NCBI RefSeq assembly: GCF_900091615.1
Contig: NZ_FMIA01000002.1
Span: forward strand, 6,076,001-6,140,000
DNA length: 64,000 bases
From: Micromonospora yangpuensis
GTDB lineage: Bacteria > Actinomycetota > Actinomycetes > Mycobacteriales > Micromonosporaceae
Reading direction: 5' to 3'
The position numbers were made by a program, and so were the translations under genes. Positions 50,270 through 58,898 of the stretch are shown one piece after another. Each line of letters begins with the position of its first letter. The stretch's first letter is position 1. Under the pieces are notes generated by a model that was given only the letters and a program-made list of their open reading frames with translations, had not been told where the DNA came from and searched no databases.

Positions 50270-52840
50270 GTGGCCGTTCCGAAGGCACGTACCGGTCGCG
50301 CCGCCGCCCTGCACCGGCGAGCGGCTGCCATCGTGACAGCCGCGGCCGAGGTGCTGGACGAGATCCGGCCGGCGCCGGCCGACCAACGTCGCCAGTACGA
50401 ACTTGCGGACCAGCTCCGTTCGGCGGCGGAGGTCCTCGCCCCCGGCTGGGCGGGATCGTCGCTGGAGTCGCTGGCCGCCGAGACCCCGCCGGGGGAGGGA
50501 CCGCCGGCCTTCGTACGGATCGGCACCGGGGCGCCGCTGGACGATGCACGGTTTCCCGCTGTGGTGCCGCTGCTCGGCACCGCTCACCTGGTCGTGGACA
50601 CCGACGCACGGGAGCCCCGGGTCGCCGGGCTGCTCCGGTCCGTACTGCTGCGGTTGCTGGCCGCGACACCGGCCGGTTGTCTGCTGGTACGGGCGGTGGA
50701 CGGGACCGGGCCGGGTGAGGTCTTCGCCCCGTTCGGTGCGTTGGCCGACGCCGGACTGTTGCCGCCGGCCGCGCGGGACCTGGCCGGCCTGCGTGCGGTG
50801 CTCACCGAGGCGGAGCAGTGGGTGGCTCCGGACGCCGGTCGACACCGCCGTCGCGACCGTACGCTGCTGGTGATGGTGGCGAAGCTGCCGGAGCTGACCG
50901 GGCCGGACGACCTGGCCCGGTTGGTGGCGTTGGCCGAGTCCGGCCGGACGTCCGGACTGCATCTGGTGGTGGCCGGTTGGCCGAGCACGGCGAGGTCGTC
51001 GTTGCCGCAGGCAACGACCGTGACGCTGCGCAACGGGTACGCGTTGATCGGTGACCCGCCGGGTACCTCCTTCGGCGGGCTGGGCGGTGGTTCGTCCGGC
51101 GGCCTGAACACCCCGGTCTTCGTGGCCGAGGATCCGCCGGTGGAGCTGGTGACGACGGTCTGCCGGCGACTCGCCGAGCAGGTCGAGGCGGGCACTCGAC
51201 TGGCGCTGGCCGGCCTGCTGCCGGAGCCTGAGACGCCACTGTGGTCGGTGTCCTCGGCGGCGGGGCTCAGCACCACGGTGGGTGACGCCGGTGGTCGACC
51301 GGTACCGGTGGGCTTCACCGAGCTGACCCCGCACTGGCTGGTCAGCGGCCGTTCGAAGGCTGGCCGGTCGGCCTTCGTCACCAACGTGCTGCTCGGCCTG
51401 ACGGCCCGGTACGGCCCCGAGGAGTTGGCCTGTCACCTGGTCGATCTCGGGCCCGGCGAGTCGTTCGTGGAGTTCCTGCAGACCGAACGCGACCGTTCCT
51501 GGATACCCCAGGTCCGATCTGCCGCGCTCGCGGCCGACCGGGAGTACGTGCTGGAGCTTTTCGACCAGCTCGAAGCCGAGGTGCGTCGCCGGGAGGAGGC
51601 CGGTCAGCGGGCGGGTGGGCAACGGTTCGCCGAGCTACGCGAGCACACCGCGCTACCCCGGATCGTCTGCGTGCTCGACAACCTGCCGTTGCTCTTCGGT
51701 GAGCCGGGTGCCGGGCCGGCACCGGACCGCCTCGGCACCACCGTCCTGGCCCGGCTGGACACGTTGGCCCGGACCGGCCGGGCGTACGGGGTCCATCTGC
51801 TGCTGGCCGGCGAGGGGGATCTGGGGCTGGGCACCGGCTCCGGATCGCGTGACTCGATGCTGGGGCAGTTTCCGGTACGGGTGGCGTTGCCGGGCGGGGG
51901 TGCGGTCCTGGAGCCGAGCAACGACGCCGCGGCGGGCTTGCCGGTGGGCAGTGCGGTGGTCAACACCGCCGGCGGGTTGGGTGGCCCACGGGGTGCTACC
52001 CGGGGTCACGAACGGATGGTCCGCTTCCCGGACCCGTTCGACGCGGTGGAGACGGTGACGGAGTTGCGTCGTCGACTGTGGGCGGCTCGGCCGGAGGGTT
52101 CGGCTCCCCCGGTGGTCTTCGCCGGTGACGCGCGTCCCTCGTTGCGTAACGATCCGCGGTACCGGGCTGCCCTGCTGGGTCGGGCCGCCGAACCGGCAGC
52201 ACTGCTGGGTCGGGCGGTGGACGTCGCCCGTTCGACGGTGGCGGTGCCGCTGGGTCCGGCCGCCGGGCGCAATCTCGCCGTCCTGGGCCCCGGCCTGGCG
52301 GCGGCGCAGCTCCTGGTCACGGCGGCGCGTGCCACCGCCGCACATCATCCGCCGGGCACCGCCCGGTTCGTCATCGCGGCCCTGACGGAGGAGGCCAGGG
52401 CCGCCGCCGCCGGTCTCGCGGGTGGCCTGACCGGGCAGCACACCGTCGAGATCGTCGACCTGGCCGGTCTGGTGTCGGCGTGGCCGGGCGGGGGGCCGAC
52501 GGTCCTGGTGGCCTTCGGGTTGGACGTGCCGTCGGCGACCGAGCTGCCCGGGCAGTGGCTGCGATCGCTGTTGCGGGAGGGGCCACCGGCCGGTACGCAT
52601 CTGCTCGGTTGGTGGCGTTCGGTGCCGTCGTTCGCCGCGCTGCTCGGGCCGGAAGCGGAGCTGGGCGAGCTCGCCGCCGTGGTGGCGGTGGACATGCCGG
52701 GTGCGCAGTTGACAGGGGTGTTGGGCCGGCCGGTCCAGTGGCGGCCCCGCCCGGGTCGGGCGATGCTGTGGGACGGCCCGGACCGGCAGGGCACCCTGCT
52801 GGTGCCGTTCGCCGCCGAGGACGAGGAGAAGGTGGCGTGA
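50270..52840 (+). CDS. FtsK/SpoIIIE-like protein with degenerate nucleotide-binding motifs
   Basis: The 856-aa protein follows the FtsK-HerA layout: HWLVSGRSKAGRSAFVTNVL in Walker A position (residue 359 on), EELACHLVDLGPGESFVEFL, and RIVCVLDNLPLLF in Walker B position (about 464-476). The essential Walker A Lys is Arg (AGRS) and the catalytic Asp-Glu pair is Asp-Asn, so ATP hydrolysis is doubtful. A second related module without Walker A follows (about residues 640-850). EccC-like secretion motors also carry inactive modules. GTG 50270 is preferred because AAGAGGGG lies 9 nt upstream; GTG 50261 is also possible. It is followed 4 bp later by a membrane coiled-coil gene. Confidence 0.8.
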   Translation: MAVPKARTGRAAALHRRAAAIVTAAAEVLDEIRPAPADQRRQYELADQLRSAAEVLAPGWAGSSLESLAAETPPGEGPPAFVRIGTGAPLDDARFPAVVPLLGTAHLVVDTDAREPRVAGLLRSVLLRLLAATPAGCLLVRAVDGTGPGEVFAPFGALADAGLLPPAARDLAGLRAVLTEAEQWVAPDAGRHRRRDRTLLVMVAKLPELTGPDDLARLVALAESGRTSGLHLVVAGWPSTARSSLPQATTVTLRNGYALIGDPPGTSFGGLGGGSSGGLNTPVFVAEDPPVELVTTVCRRLAEQVEAGTRLALAGLLPEPETPLWSVSSAAGLSTTVGDAGGRPVPVGFTELTPHWLVSGRSKAGRSAFVTNVLLGLTARYGPEELACHLVDLGPGESFVEFLQTERDRSWIPQVRSAALAADREYVLELFDQLEAEVRRREEAGQRAGGQRFAELREHTALPRIVCVLDNLPLLFGEPGAGPAPDRLGTTVLARLDTLARTGRAYGVHLLLAGEGDLGLGTGSGSRDSMLGQFPVRVALPGGGAVLEPSNDAAAGLPVGSAVVNTAGGLGGPRGATRGHERMVRFPDPFDAVETVTELRRRLWAARPEGSAPPVVFAGDARPSLRNDPRYRAALLGRAAEPAALLGRAVDVARSTVAVPLGPAAGRNLAVLGPGLAAAQLLVTAARATAAHHPPGTARFVIAALTEEARAAAAGLAGGLTGQHTVEIVDLAGLVSAWPGGGPTVLVAFGLDVPSATELPGQWLRSLLREGPPAGTHLLGWWRSVPSFAALLGPEAELGELAAVVAVDMPGAQLTGVLGRPVQWRPRPGRAMLWDGPDRQGTLLVPFAAEDEEKVA

Positions 52841-52844
52841 GCCG

Positions 52845-53687
52845 ATGAGTGGTCTCCGGATGGTGCCGGTGGCGGGGCGTGAGCATCCCGGCCACGGGCG
52901 GTACCCCGATGACGAGCGAGCTACCGGGGCCGAGCAGCCCGACGCAGAGCAGCCCGCCAGCCACTCGCCCGCCGGCGAGGAACGGGCCCGTCCGGAGCGG
53001 CCCGAAGAGGAACGACCCGGTGAGGACCGGCACACCGACGGGCGGCCCGGCGGTGGCGATCCGGTGGCCGCCGCCTGGACCGCCTATCTCGCCGCCGCCC
53101 GGCAGTTGGACGGGGTACGCCGGACCGCGGCGACCGCCGCCGGGGAGCAGGCCCGGTCGGTGCAGGCCGCCCGGGAGGAGCTGACCGGGGTCAGCGCCCG
53201 GTTGACGGCGCAGCACCGCACCCTGCGGGAACGAGGGGTACCGGCGATGTCGCTGTCGCCGTCACCGCCGGAGCTGGCGGCGTCGACCCGGTCGATGGCG
53301 GAGGGCCCCTCGGCGGTCCTGGCGGCGTTGCGTACCGCCGGGGGTTGGCTCGCCGATGCCGACGGCGTGTTGGCCGCCCGGGGCGCATTCTGGTCGACCC
53401 GGTGGCGCAACGTCCTGGTGTACGGGCCGCTGTCGCTGGTCGTACCGCTGCTCCAGGTGCTGCTGTACCTGGTCGCGGGTCCGGGCGTGGTGACCGTGGT
53501 GGCGTTGGTCGTCGGGCTGCCCATGCCGGCGGTGGCCTTCGTCGCCGGCTGGTTCGCTCTCCGCCGGCTGGTGGTCCCCGGGCCGGAGGGGCGACTGGAC
53601 CGTACGCCCCGCTTCGGTGCCCTGGTCTGCCTGGTCCCGGCCGTGGTGACCACGGCCGGGCTGGTCCTGGCGACGTTGGCCGGCTGA
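52845..53687 (+). CDS. Coiled-coil membrane protein, unknown
   Basis: The 280-aa protein has a disordered acidic N-terminus (residues 1-75) and a coiled-coil region with Ala/Arg/Glu heptads (AAARQLDGVRRTAATAAGEQ and on to 130). A basic stretch follows, then three helices near residues 183-275. It is cotranscribed with the degenerate FtsK-like gene and may anchor it at the membrane. No family was recognised. The stop precedes folE by 41 bp, convergent. Confidence 0.75.
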   Translation: MSGLRMVPVAGREHPGHGRYPDDERATGAEQPDAEQPASHSPAGEERARPERPEEERPGEDRHTDGRPGGGDPVAAAWTAYLAAARQLDGVRRTAATAAGEQARSVQAAREELTGVSARLTAQHRTLRERGVPAMSLSPSPPELAASTRSMAEGPSAVLAALRTAGGWLADADGVLAARGAFWSTRWRNVLVYGPLSLVVPLLQVLLYLVAGPGVVTVVALVVGLPMPAVAFVAGWFALRRLVVPGPEGRLDRTPRFGALVCLVPAVVTTAGLVLATLAG

Positions 53688-53728
53688 CCCACGCCGGTGG
53701 GGAGCGGCGATCGGTGATCAGCCCCGGT

Positions 53729-54355
53729 TCAGCGGGGGATGATCAGGGCCATCGCCTCGGCGCGGGACTTGGCGTCGCGCTGCAGCACTCCCCGGACGGC
53801 CGAGGTGATGGTCTGCGCCCCGCTCTTCTGGATGCCGCGCATCGCCATGCACATGTGCTCGCACTGCAGGACGACGACCACCCCGCGCGGTGCGAGTCGT
53901 TCCATCAGCAGGTCGGCGATCTGGGAGGTGAGGCGTTCCTGCACCTGGGGACGGCGGGCGTAGACCTCCACCAGCCGGGCCAGCTTGGACAGGCCGGTGA
54001 TCCGGCCGTCCGGGCCCGGGATGTAGCCGATGTGCGCGCTGCCCCGGAACGGGAGCAGGTGGTGTTCACAGAGGCTCATCACGTCGATGTCCCGGACGAG
54101 CACCAACTCCTCGTGGTTGGCCTCGAAGGTGGTGGTGAGCACCTGGGCCGGGTCGACCCGCAGGCCGGCGAAGAGTTCGGCGTACGCGCGGGCGACCCGG
54201 GCCGGGGTCTGCACGAGGCCGTCGCGGTCCGGGTCCTCGCCGACCGCGACGAGGATCTCGCGTACCGCCTTCTCGATGCGGGCGAGGTCGATGGCCTCCT
54301 CGACCGGACGGCCGGTCAGCCTGCCGTTGACCAGACGGGCGGCGATGTAGTCCAA
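53729..54355 (-). CDS. folE: GTP cyclohydrolase I
   Basis: FolE makes dihydroneopterin triphosphate, the first folate step. The protein has [20 protein letters not shown], zinc ligands in [10 protein letters not shown] and [10 protein letters not shown], and [20 protein letters not shown]. Start is unresolved. No ATG or GTG lies in frame before the conserved part; the TTG at 54355 gives 208 aa but lacks a Shine-Dalgarno. The frame continues upstream to a CTG at 54511 that overlaps the ftsH stop (CTGA), which would add a 52-residue Pro/Ala-rich N-terminus. The order is ftsH-folE, and folP lies 13 kb away. Confidence 0.94.
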   Translation of the reverse strand: MDYIAARLVNGRLTGRPVEEAIDLARIEKAVREILVAVGEDPDRDGLVQTPARVARAYAELFAGLRVDPAQVLTTTFEANHEELVLVRDIDVMSLCEHHLLPFRGSAHIGYIPGPDGRITGLSKLARLVEVYARRPQVQERLTSQIADLLMERLAPRGVVVVLQCEHMCMAMRGIQKSGAQTITSAVRGVLQRDAKSRAEAMALIIPR

Positions 54356-54507
54356 CGCGTCGTCGCCGTCGGGCTCGGTGGCGGAGCCACCGGCCCACGA
54401 GCTTCCGGGACCAGCCGTCGGCGCGGTGGTGGGGCCGGTGACCGACGGGGGTACGGCGGAGGCGGCCAGCCCCGGGGTGTCGGGGCTGGCCGCCGTGTCG
54501 TCGGTGC

Positions 54508-56526
54508 TCAGTGCGGGCCGTCCGAGTTGCTCTGGGAGTTGGTGCCACCGACCGTGGCCTGTACGCCGTCGGCGTGTGCCTGGGCCTTCAGCTTGTCCTT
54601 CTCGGCCGGGGTGAGCACGGGCGGCTCGGTGGAGGGCTGGCGCTTGCCGAAGCCGTTGTACGGGGCCATCGGCGGGCGCTTCACCACCCGTTCGCAGATC
54701 CGGGCCATGTCGGCGGTGGAGAGGGTCTCCTTCTCCATCAGCTCCAGGACCATGTTGTCCAGCACGTCCCGGTACTCGACCAGGATCTCCCAGGCCTCGT
54801 CGTGGGCCAGCTCGATCAGCGCCCGCATCTCGCCGTCGATCTCGGCGGCCACCACGTCGGAGTAGTCCCGCTCGTGGCCCATGTTGCGGCCCAGGAACGG
54901 CTCGTCTCCGCTGGTGCCGTACTTGATCGCGCCGAGCTTCGAGCTCATGCCGTACTGCGTGATCATCGCGCGGGCCAGCTGGGTGGCCTTCTCGATGTCG
55001 TTGCCCGCACCGGTGGTCGGCTCGTGGAAGACCAACTCCTCGGCGGCCCGGCCACCCAGCGCGTACGCCAGGGTGTCGATCATCTCGGCCCGGGTCTGGG
55101 TGTACTTGTCCTCGGTGGGCAGCACCAGGGTGTGGCCCAGCGAACGACCACGGGACAGGATCGTCACCTTGTGCACCGGCGCGGCGTGTGGCAGCGCCCA
55201 GGCGACCAGCGCGTGCCCACCCTCGTGGTACGCGGTGATCTTCTTCTCCTGGTCGCCCATCACCCGGGTCCGGCGCTGCGGCCCGGCGATCACCCGGTCG
55301 ATCGACTCCTCGAGGGACTCGTTGGTGACCGCGCGCTCGTCCTTACGGGCGGTGAGCAGCGCCGCCTCGTTGATCACGTTGGCCAGGTCGGCGCCGCTGA
55401 AGCCGGGCGTCCGGCGGGCCACCGCGTCGAGGTCGACGTCGGGGGTGAACGGCTTGCCCTTGGCGTGCACCCGCAGGATGGCCTTGCGGCCCTCCATGTC
55501 GGGGGCGTCGACCGGGATCTGCCGGTCGAAGCGCCCCGGGCGCAGCAACGCGGGGTCGAGGATGTCCGGCCGGTTGGTGGCGGCGATCAGGATGACCCCG
55601 CCCTTGACGTCGAAGCCGTCCATCTCGACGAGCAGCTGGTTGAGGGTCTGCTCCCGCTCGTCGTGGCCGCCACCCATGCCGGCGCCACGGTGCCGTCCGA
55701 CGGCGTCGATCTCGTCGACGAAGACGATCGCCGGGGCGTTCGTCTTGGCCTGCTCGAACAGGTCACGGACCCGGGAGGCGCCGACACCGACGAACATCTC
55801 CACGAAGTCGGAGCCGGAGATCGAGTAGAACGGCACCCCGGCCTCACCGGCGACCGCCCGGGCGAGCAGCGTCTTGCCGGTACCGGGCGGGCCGAAGAGC
55901 AGAACACCCTTCGGGATCTTCGCGCCGAGCGCCTGGTACTTGGCCGGGTTCTGCAGGAAGTCCTTGATCTCGTGCAGCTCCTCGACGGCCTCCTCGGCAC
56001 CCGCGACGTCCGCGAAGGTCGTCTTCGGCGTGTCCTTGGTGATCATCTTGGCCTTGGACTTGCCGAAGTTGAGCACCCGGGAGCCGCCGCCCTGCATCTG
56101 CGACATGAAGAACAGCAGCAGCAGCACGAGCAGTGCGATCGGCAGCAGGTTTACCAGCAGGCTGACCCAGATGCTGTCGGACGACACCTCGACGTCGGCC
56201 GGACCGGTCACCCGGTTGTTGGCCTTGGCGTCGAGGACCTGGTTCCAGACCTGCTCGCCGGCCTCGTACGGGAACTGGGCCTCGATCAGGTCGGTGGTGG
56301 TGTCGCCGAACTCGGCCTCTTCGGCCAGGTCGAGCCGGATCGTCTGTTCCTTGTCCTGGAAGACGACCTTATTGATCTTGGACGTGTTGAGCTGATCCAG
56401 CGCAACGGTGGTGTCCACCCGGTGGTAGCTGGGACCAGCGGTGAACAGCTGACTGAGCACAACGGCGCCGAGGATGACCAGGATGATCCAGACCACCGGT
56501 CGGCGGAAGAAACGCGTACGTTCCAT
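54508..56526 (-). CDS. ftsH: ATP-dependent zinc metalloprotease FtsH
   Basis: FtsH is a membrane-bound hexameric AAA+ protease for quality control. The 672-aa protein has two N-terminal helices ([18 protein letters not shown] and [17 protein letters not shown]) around a periplasmic domain. Walker A GPPGTGKT lies at 212-219, followed by Walker [12 protein letters not shown] and [18 protein letters not shown]. The zinc site is HEGGH at 434-438. Start ATG 56526 (MERTRFF) is chosen by family alignment; it lacks a Shine-Dalgarno, and GTG 56646 would add 40 acidic residues. Its C-terminal tail is short for an actinobacterial FtsH. It is followed by folE with a stop/start overlap. Confidence 0.97.
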   Translation of the reverse strand: MERTRFFRRPVVWIILVILGAVVLSQLFTAGPSYHRVDTTVALDQLNTSKINKVVFQDKEQTIRLDLAEEAEFGDTTTDLIEAQFPYEAGEQVWNQVLDAKANNRVTGPADVEVSSDSIWVSLLVNLLPIALLVLLLLFFMSQMQGGGSRVLNFGKSKAKMITKDTPKTTFADVAGAEEAVEELHEIKDFLQNPAKYQALGAKIPKGVLLFGPPGTGKTLLARAVAGEAGVPFYSISGSDFVEMFVGVGASRVRDLFEQAKTNAPAIVFVDEIDAVGRHRGAGMGGGHDEREQTLNQLLVEMDGFDVKGGVILIAATNRPDILDPALLRPGRFDRQIPVDAPDMEGRKAILRVHAKGKPFTPDVDLDAVARRTPGFSGADLANVINEAALLTARKDERAVTNESLEESIDRVIAGPQRRTRVMGDQEKKITAYHEGGHALVAWALPHAAPVHKVTILSRGRSLGHTLVLPTEDKYTQTRAEMIDTLAYALGGRAAEELVFHEPTTGAGNDIEKATQLARAMITQYGMSSKLGAIKYGTSGDEPFLGRNMGHERDYSDVVAAEIDGEMRALIELAHDEAWEILVEYRDVLDNMVLELMEKETLSTADMARICERVVKRPPMAPYNGFGKRQPSTEPPVLTPAEKDKLKAQAHADGVQATVGGTNSQSNSDGPH

Positions 56527-56850
56527 GCTGTCGTCGAGCGCCGAGGCGCCCGCATCCTCCTGATCGACGTCCTGACCGTCTGATGGTGTCGCCGCGTGGG
56601 CGGCAGCCGGGGCCGCCTTATGGGCCGACCTCGACTCCCGGGGCACGAAACCGCCGTGCCGCGGTCATTCGACGGTACACCGTGTGCACGAGATGCGAGC
56701 GTTTCGGGGCTGCTCGCACCGGTGGGCGAGCGCGGCCGAACGCGAGTCGAGCCTCACGATCACCGTTTCCCGCCACCGGTGACCACGCTAGCCGGCCCTG
56801 CTGAGAGCGCGCTGTACGTCTCCGAGACGGCCGTCGACCGCGCCGGCGGT
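56527..56850. other. Spacer between hpt and ftsH, with possible ftsH N-terminal extension
   Basis: This 324-bp spacer contains an in-frame upstream extension of ftsH (56527-56646) that reads [24 protein letters not shown] sequence and could be translated. A TACCGT on the minus strand near 56672-56677 may be the ftsH -10. Nothing else was recognised. Confidence 0.5.
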
Positions 56851-57426
56851 TCAGCTACGGGCGTAGACCTCGGGCTTCAGCACCCCGACGTAGGGCAGCT
56901 CGCGGTAGCGCTCACCGAAGTCGAGCCCGTAACCGACGACGAACTCGGTGGGGATGTCGAAGCCGACGTACTTCACCGGGACCGGCACCTTGACCGCGTC
57001 CGGCTTGCGGAACAGGGCCACCACCTCGACGCTCGCCGCCGAGCGGGACTCCAGGTAGCGCAGCAGCCAGTTCAGGGTCAGCCCGGAGTCGACGATGTCC
57101 TCGACGACCACCACGTGCCGGCCGGCGATGTCCCGGTCCAGGTCCTTGAGGATGCGTACCACCCCGGAGGAGGTGGTGCCCTGGCCGTACGAGGAGATGG
57201 CCATGAAGTCCAGCTCCGCCGGGGGACCCTGCCGGCCCAGTGCCCGGGCGAAGTCGGCCATGAACATCACCGCGCCCTTGAGCACGCAGACGAGCAGCAG
57301 CCCGTCGGTGACCCCGGCGTAGTCCGCCGAGACCTGCTTGGCCAGCTCGGCGGTCTTCTCGCGGATCTGCGCCTCGGAAATGATCACGTGGTCGATGTCG
57401 GCGTCGTACCAGGAGCCGTCAGCCAT
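56851..57426 (-). CDS. hpt: Hypoxanthine phosphoribosyltransferase
   Basis: This purine salvage enzyme converts hypoxanthine or guanine plus PRPP to nucleotides. The 191-aa protein has the PRPP-binding motif VVVVEDIVDSGLTLNWLL, AELDFMAISSYGQGTTSSG, LFRKPDAVKVPVPVKYVG and the C-terminal FVVGYGLDFGERYRELPYVG. AGGAG precedes ATG 57426. In bacteria hpt is commonly linked to tilS and ftsH; here an inserted regulator and a secreted protein separate it from tilS. Confidence 0.97.
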   Translation of the reverse strand: MADGSWYDADIDHVIISEAQIREKTAELAKQVSADYAGVTDGLLLVCVLKGAVMFMADFARALGRQGPPAELDFMAISSYGQGTTSSGVVRILKDLDRDIAGRHVVVVEDIVDSGLTLNWLLRYLESRSAASVEVVALFRKPDAVKVPVPVKYVGFDIPTEFVVGYGLDFGERYRELPYVGVLKPEVYARS

Positions 57427-57523
57427 GCTCCTAGCCTGCCGTATGCCGGCGGCCCCTCGTCGGCGGGGCCACTCCTTTCGGCGCGACCCCGCCGGAACAC
57501 AAAGAGCATGACGGACATTTCAC

Positions 57524-57661
57524 TCAGCAGGCATCCGGATGCCATCGGCGGCCGTCGTCAGACGGGTGCCAGTCCGCCGAGTCGCGGCTGTCCACGGTCC
57601 ACCCCAGGGCGGAGGCGCTGGCGAGCGTGAGGAAGAGGAACAGAACGAAGAGGATCTCCAT
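57524..57661 (-). CDS. 45-aa small membrane protein
   Basis: ATG 57661 to TGA 57524 encodes 45 residues. MEILFVLFLFLTLASASALG is a single N-terminal helix. WTVDSRDSADWHPSDDGRRW then follows, ending HPDAC. The combination of a clean hydrophobic helix with a Trp/Asp-rich tail (DSRDSADW) is not what a random frame gives. The codons use GC-rich third positions. It lies upstream of hpt on the same strand, in a 386-bp gap otherwise empty apart from the araC-type promoter. No Shine-Dalgarno beyond GTGAG was found. Function is unknown. Confidence 0.6.
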   Translation of the reverse strand: MEILFVLFLFLTLASASALGWTVDSRDSADWHPSDDGRRWHPDAC

Positions 57662-57800
57662 GGCGGCGCTCACTTTCGCGTGACTGGTTCCTGGATTCGC
57701 CGCCGGTGCGCACCGGTCTGACGACAGTCTGCGCCGGTCCCGGTGACACCGAAAGTGGCAGTGATGCCACTGATCATCGATTTTCTGCCAGCCGAGCGGT

Positions 57801-57806
57801 TACCCT
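57801..57806 (+). promoter_or_regulatory. -10 hexamer TACCCT of the leaderless GlxA-type regulator
   Basis: TACCCT is separated from ATG 57813 by 6 nt. Confidence 0.55.
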
Positions 57807-57812
57807 CGTCAC

Positions 57813-58814
57813 ATGCTCAACTCGGTAGCGGTCATCGCCCTGGAGGACGTCGCCGCCTTCGAACTCGGCGTGCTCGCCGAGGTCTTCGGCACCGACCGGA
57901 CGGAGGACGGTCTTCCCGCCCACGACTTCACCGTCTGCACCGTCGACGGCGGGCCGGTGCGGACCAGGTCCGGCTTCGGGCTGTCACCGCACGCCGACCT
58001 CGGCCCGGTGGCGCACGCCGACCTGGTGGCCGTCCCGGCCCACCTCGTCGACACTCACGTTCCGACCGCCGTGCTCGACGCCCTGCGCCGGGCCGTCGAC
58101 CGGGGCGCGTACGTGCTGAGCGTCTGCTCCGGCGCCTTCATCCTCGGCCAGGCCGGCCTGCTCGACGACCGGGTGTGCACCACCCACTGGCGGCACGTCG
58201 ACGAGTTGCAGCGGCTGCACCCCCGGGCCAAGGTCCAGTGCAACTCCCTGTACGTCGCCGACGGCCCGGTGCTCACCAGCGCCGGCACCGCCGCCGGCAT
58301 CGACGCCTGCCTGCACCTGGTACGCCAGGAGTACGGCTCCGCGACGGCCACCCGACTGGCCCGTCGGATGGTCGTCCCACCGCACCGCGACGGCGGGCAG
58401 GCACAGTACGTCGAGGCGCCGATCCCCGCCACGCCCGACGCTGCGACCCTGGAGCCGGTACTGGAATGGCTGATGGGCCACCTGGACCGGCCGATCACGG
58501 TCGACGCGATGGCCGAGCGCGCCGGCATGTCCCCGCGTACCTTCGCCCGTCGGTTCCGGGCCGAGACCGGCACCACCGCGCACGACTGGCTGACCAACCA
58601 GCGGGTGCTGTTGGCCCGCCGACTGCTGGAGGAGACCCGGCTGAGCGTGGAGCAGGTGGCCGGCCGGGCGGGTTTCGGCGACGCGGCGGCGCTGCGTCAC
58701 CACTTCGTCCGGCGGGTGGGTGCCACCCCGCACAGTTACCGCAGCACCTTCCGCGACCGTGGCCAGCCACCGCTCGCCGCACCGCCCGGTCTCGACACCC
58801 TGTCGGCGAGCTGA
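57813..58814 (+). CDS. GlxA-type transcriptional regulator (DJ-1/PfpI plus AraC helix-turn-helix)
   Basis: The 333-aa protein has an N-terminal DJ-1/PfpI amidotransferase-like domain (residues about 3-175) with the nucleophile-elbow segment YVLSVCSGAFILGQAGLL. A C-terminal AraC DNA-binding domain has two helix-turn-helix units, PITVDAMAERAGMSPRTFAR and RLSVEQVAGRAGFGDAAALR. Such regulators sense small metabolites; the ligand is unknown. A leaderless promoter is present at 57801. It converges on the secreted protein at 58899, with a terminator between. It is not part of the backbone gene order. Confidence 0.93.
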   Translation: MLNSVAVIALEDVAAFELGVLAEVFGTDRTEDGLPAHDFTVCTVDGGPVRTRSGFGLSPHADLGPVAHADLVAVPAHLVDTHVPTAVLDALRRAVDRGAYVLSVCSGAFILGQAGLLDDRVCTTHWRHVDELQRLHPRAKVQCNSLYVADGPVLTSAGTAAGIDACLHLVRQEYGSATATRLARRMVVPPHRDGGQAQYVEAPIPATPDAATLEPVLEWLMGHLDRPITVDAMAERAGMSPRTFARRFRAETGTTAHDWLTNQRVLLARRLLEETRLSVEQVAGRAGFGDAAALRHHFVRRVGATPHSYRSTFRDRGQPPLAAPPGLDTLSAS

Positions 58815-58836
58815 ACAGCCGACCATGGAGACGCCG

Positions 58837-58872
58837 CTGGCCGGTACCCCCCGGGTGGGGGGTACCGGCCAG
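58837..58872. terminator. Bidirectional terminator between the regulator and secreted protein genes
   Basis: A 16-bp perfect stem (CTGGCCGGTACCCCCC with GGGGGGTACCGGCCAG) and a GGGT loop lie between convergent stops at 58814 and 58899. Confidence 0.85.
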
Positions 58873-58898
58873 TCGGCCTTGAGCCTGTATCGCGGGGG

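Noticed and set aside
50080..50718. Plus-strand 212-codon frame at the start of the FtsK-like gene
   Set aside because: Arg/Gly-rich shadow in another frame of the 50270 gene.
54511..56583. 690-codon plus-strand frame antisense to ftsH
   Set aside because: Mirror of the FtsH codons; no start signal or domain.
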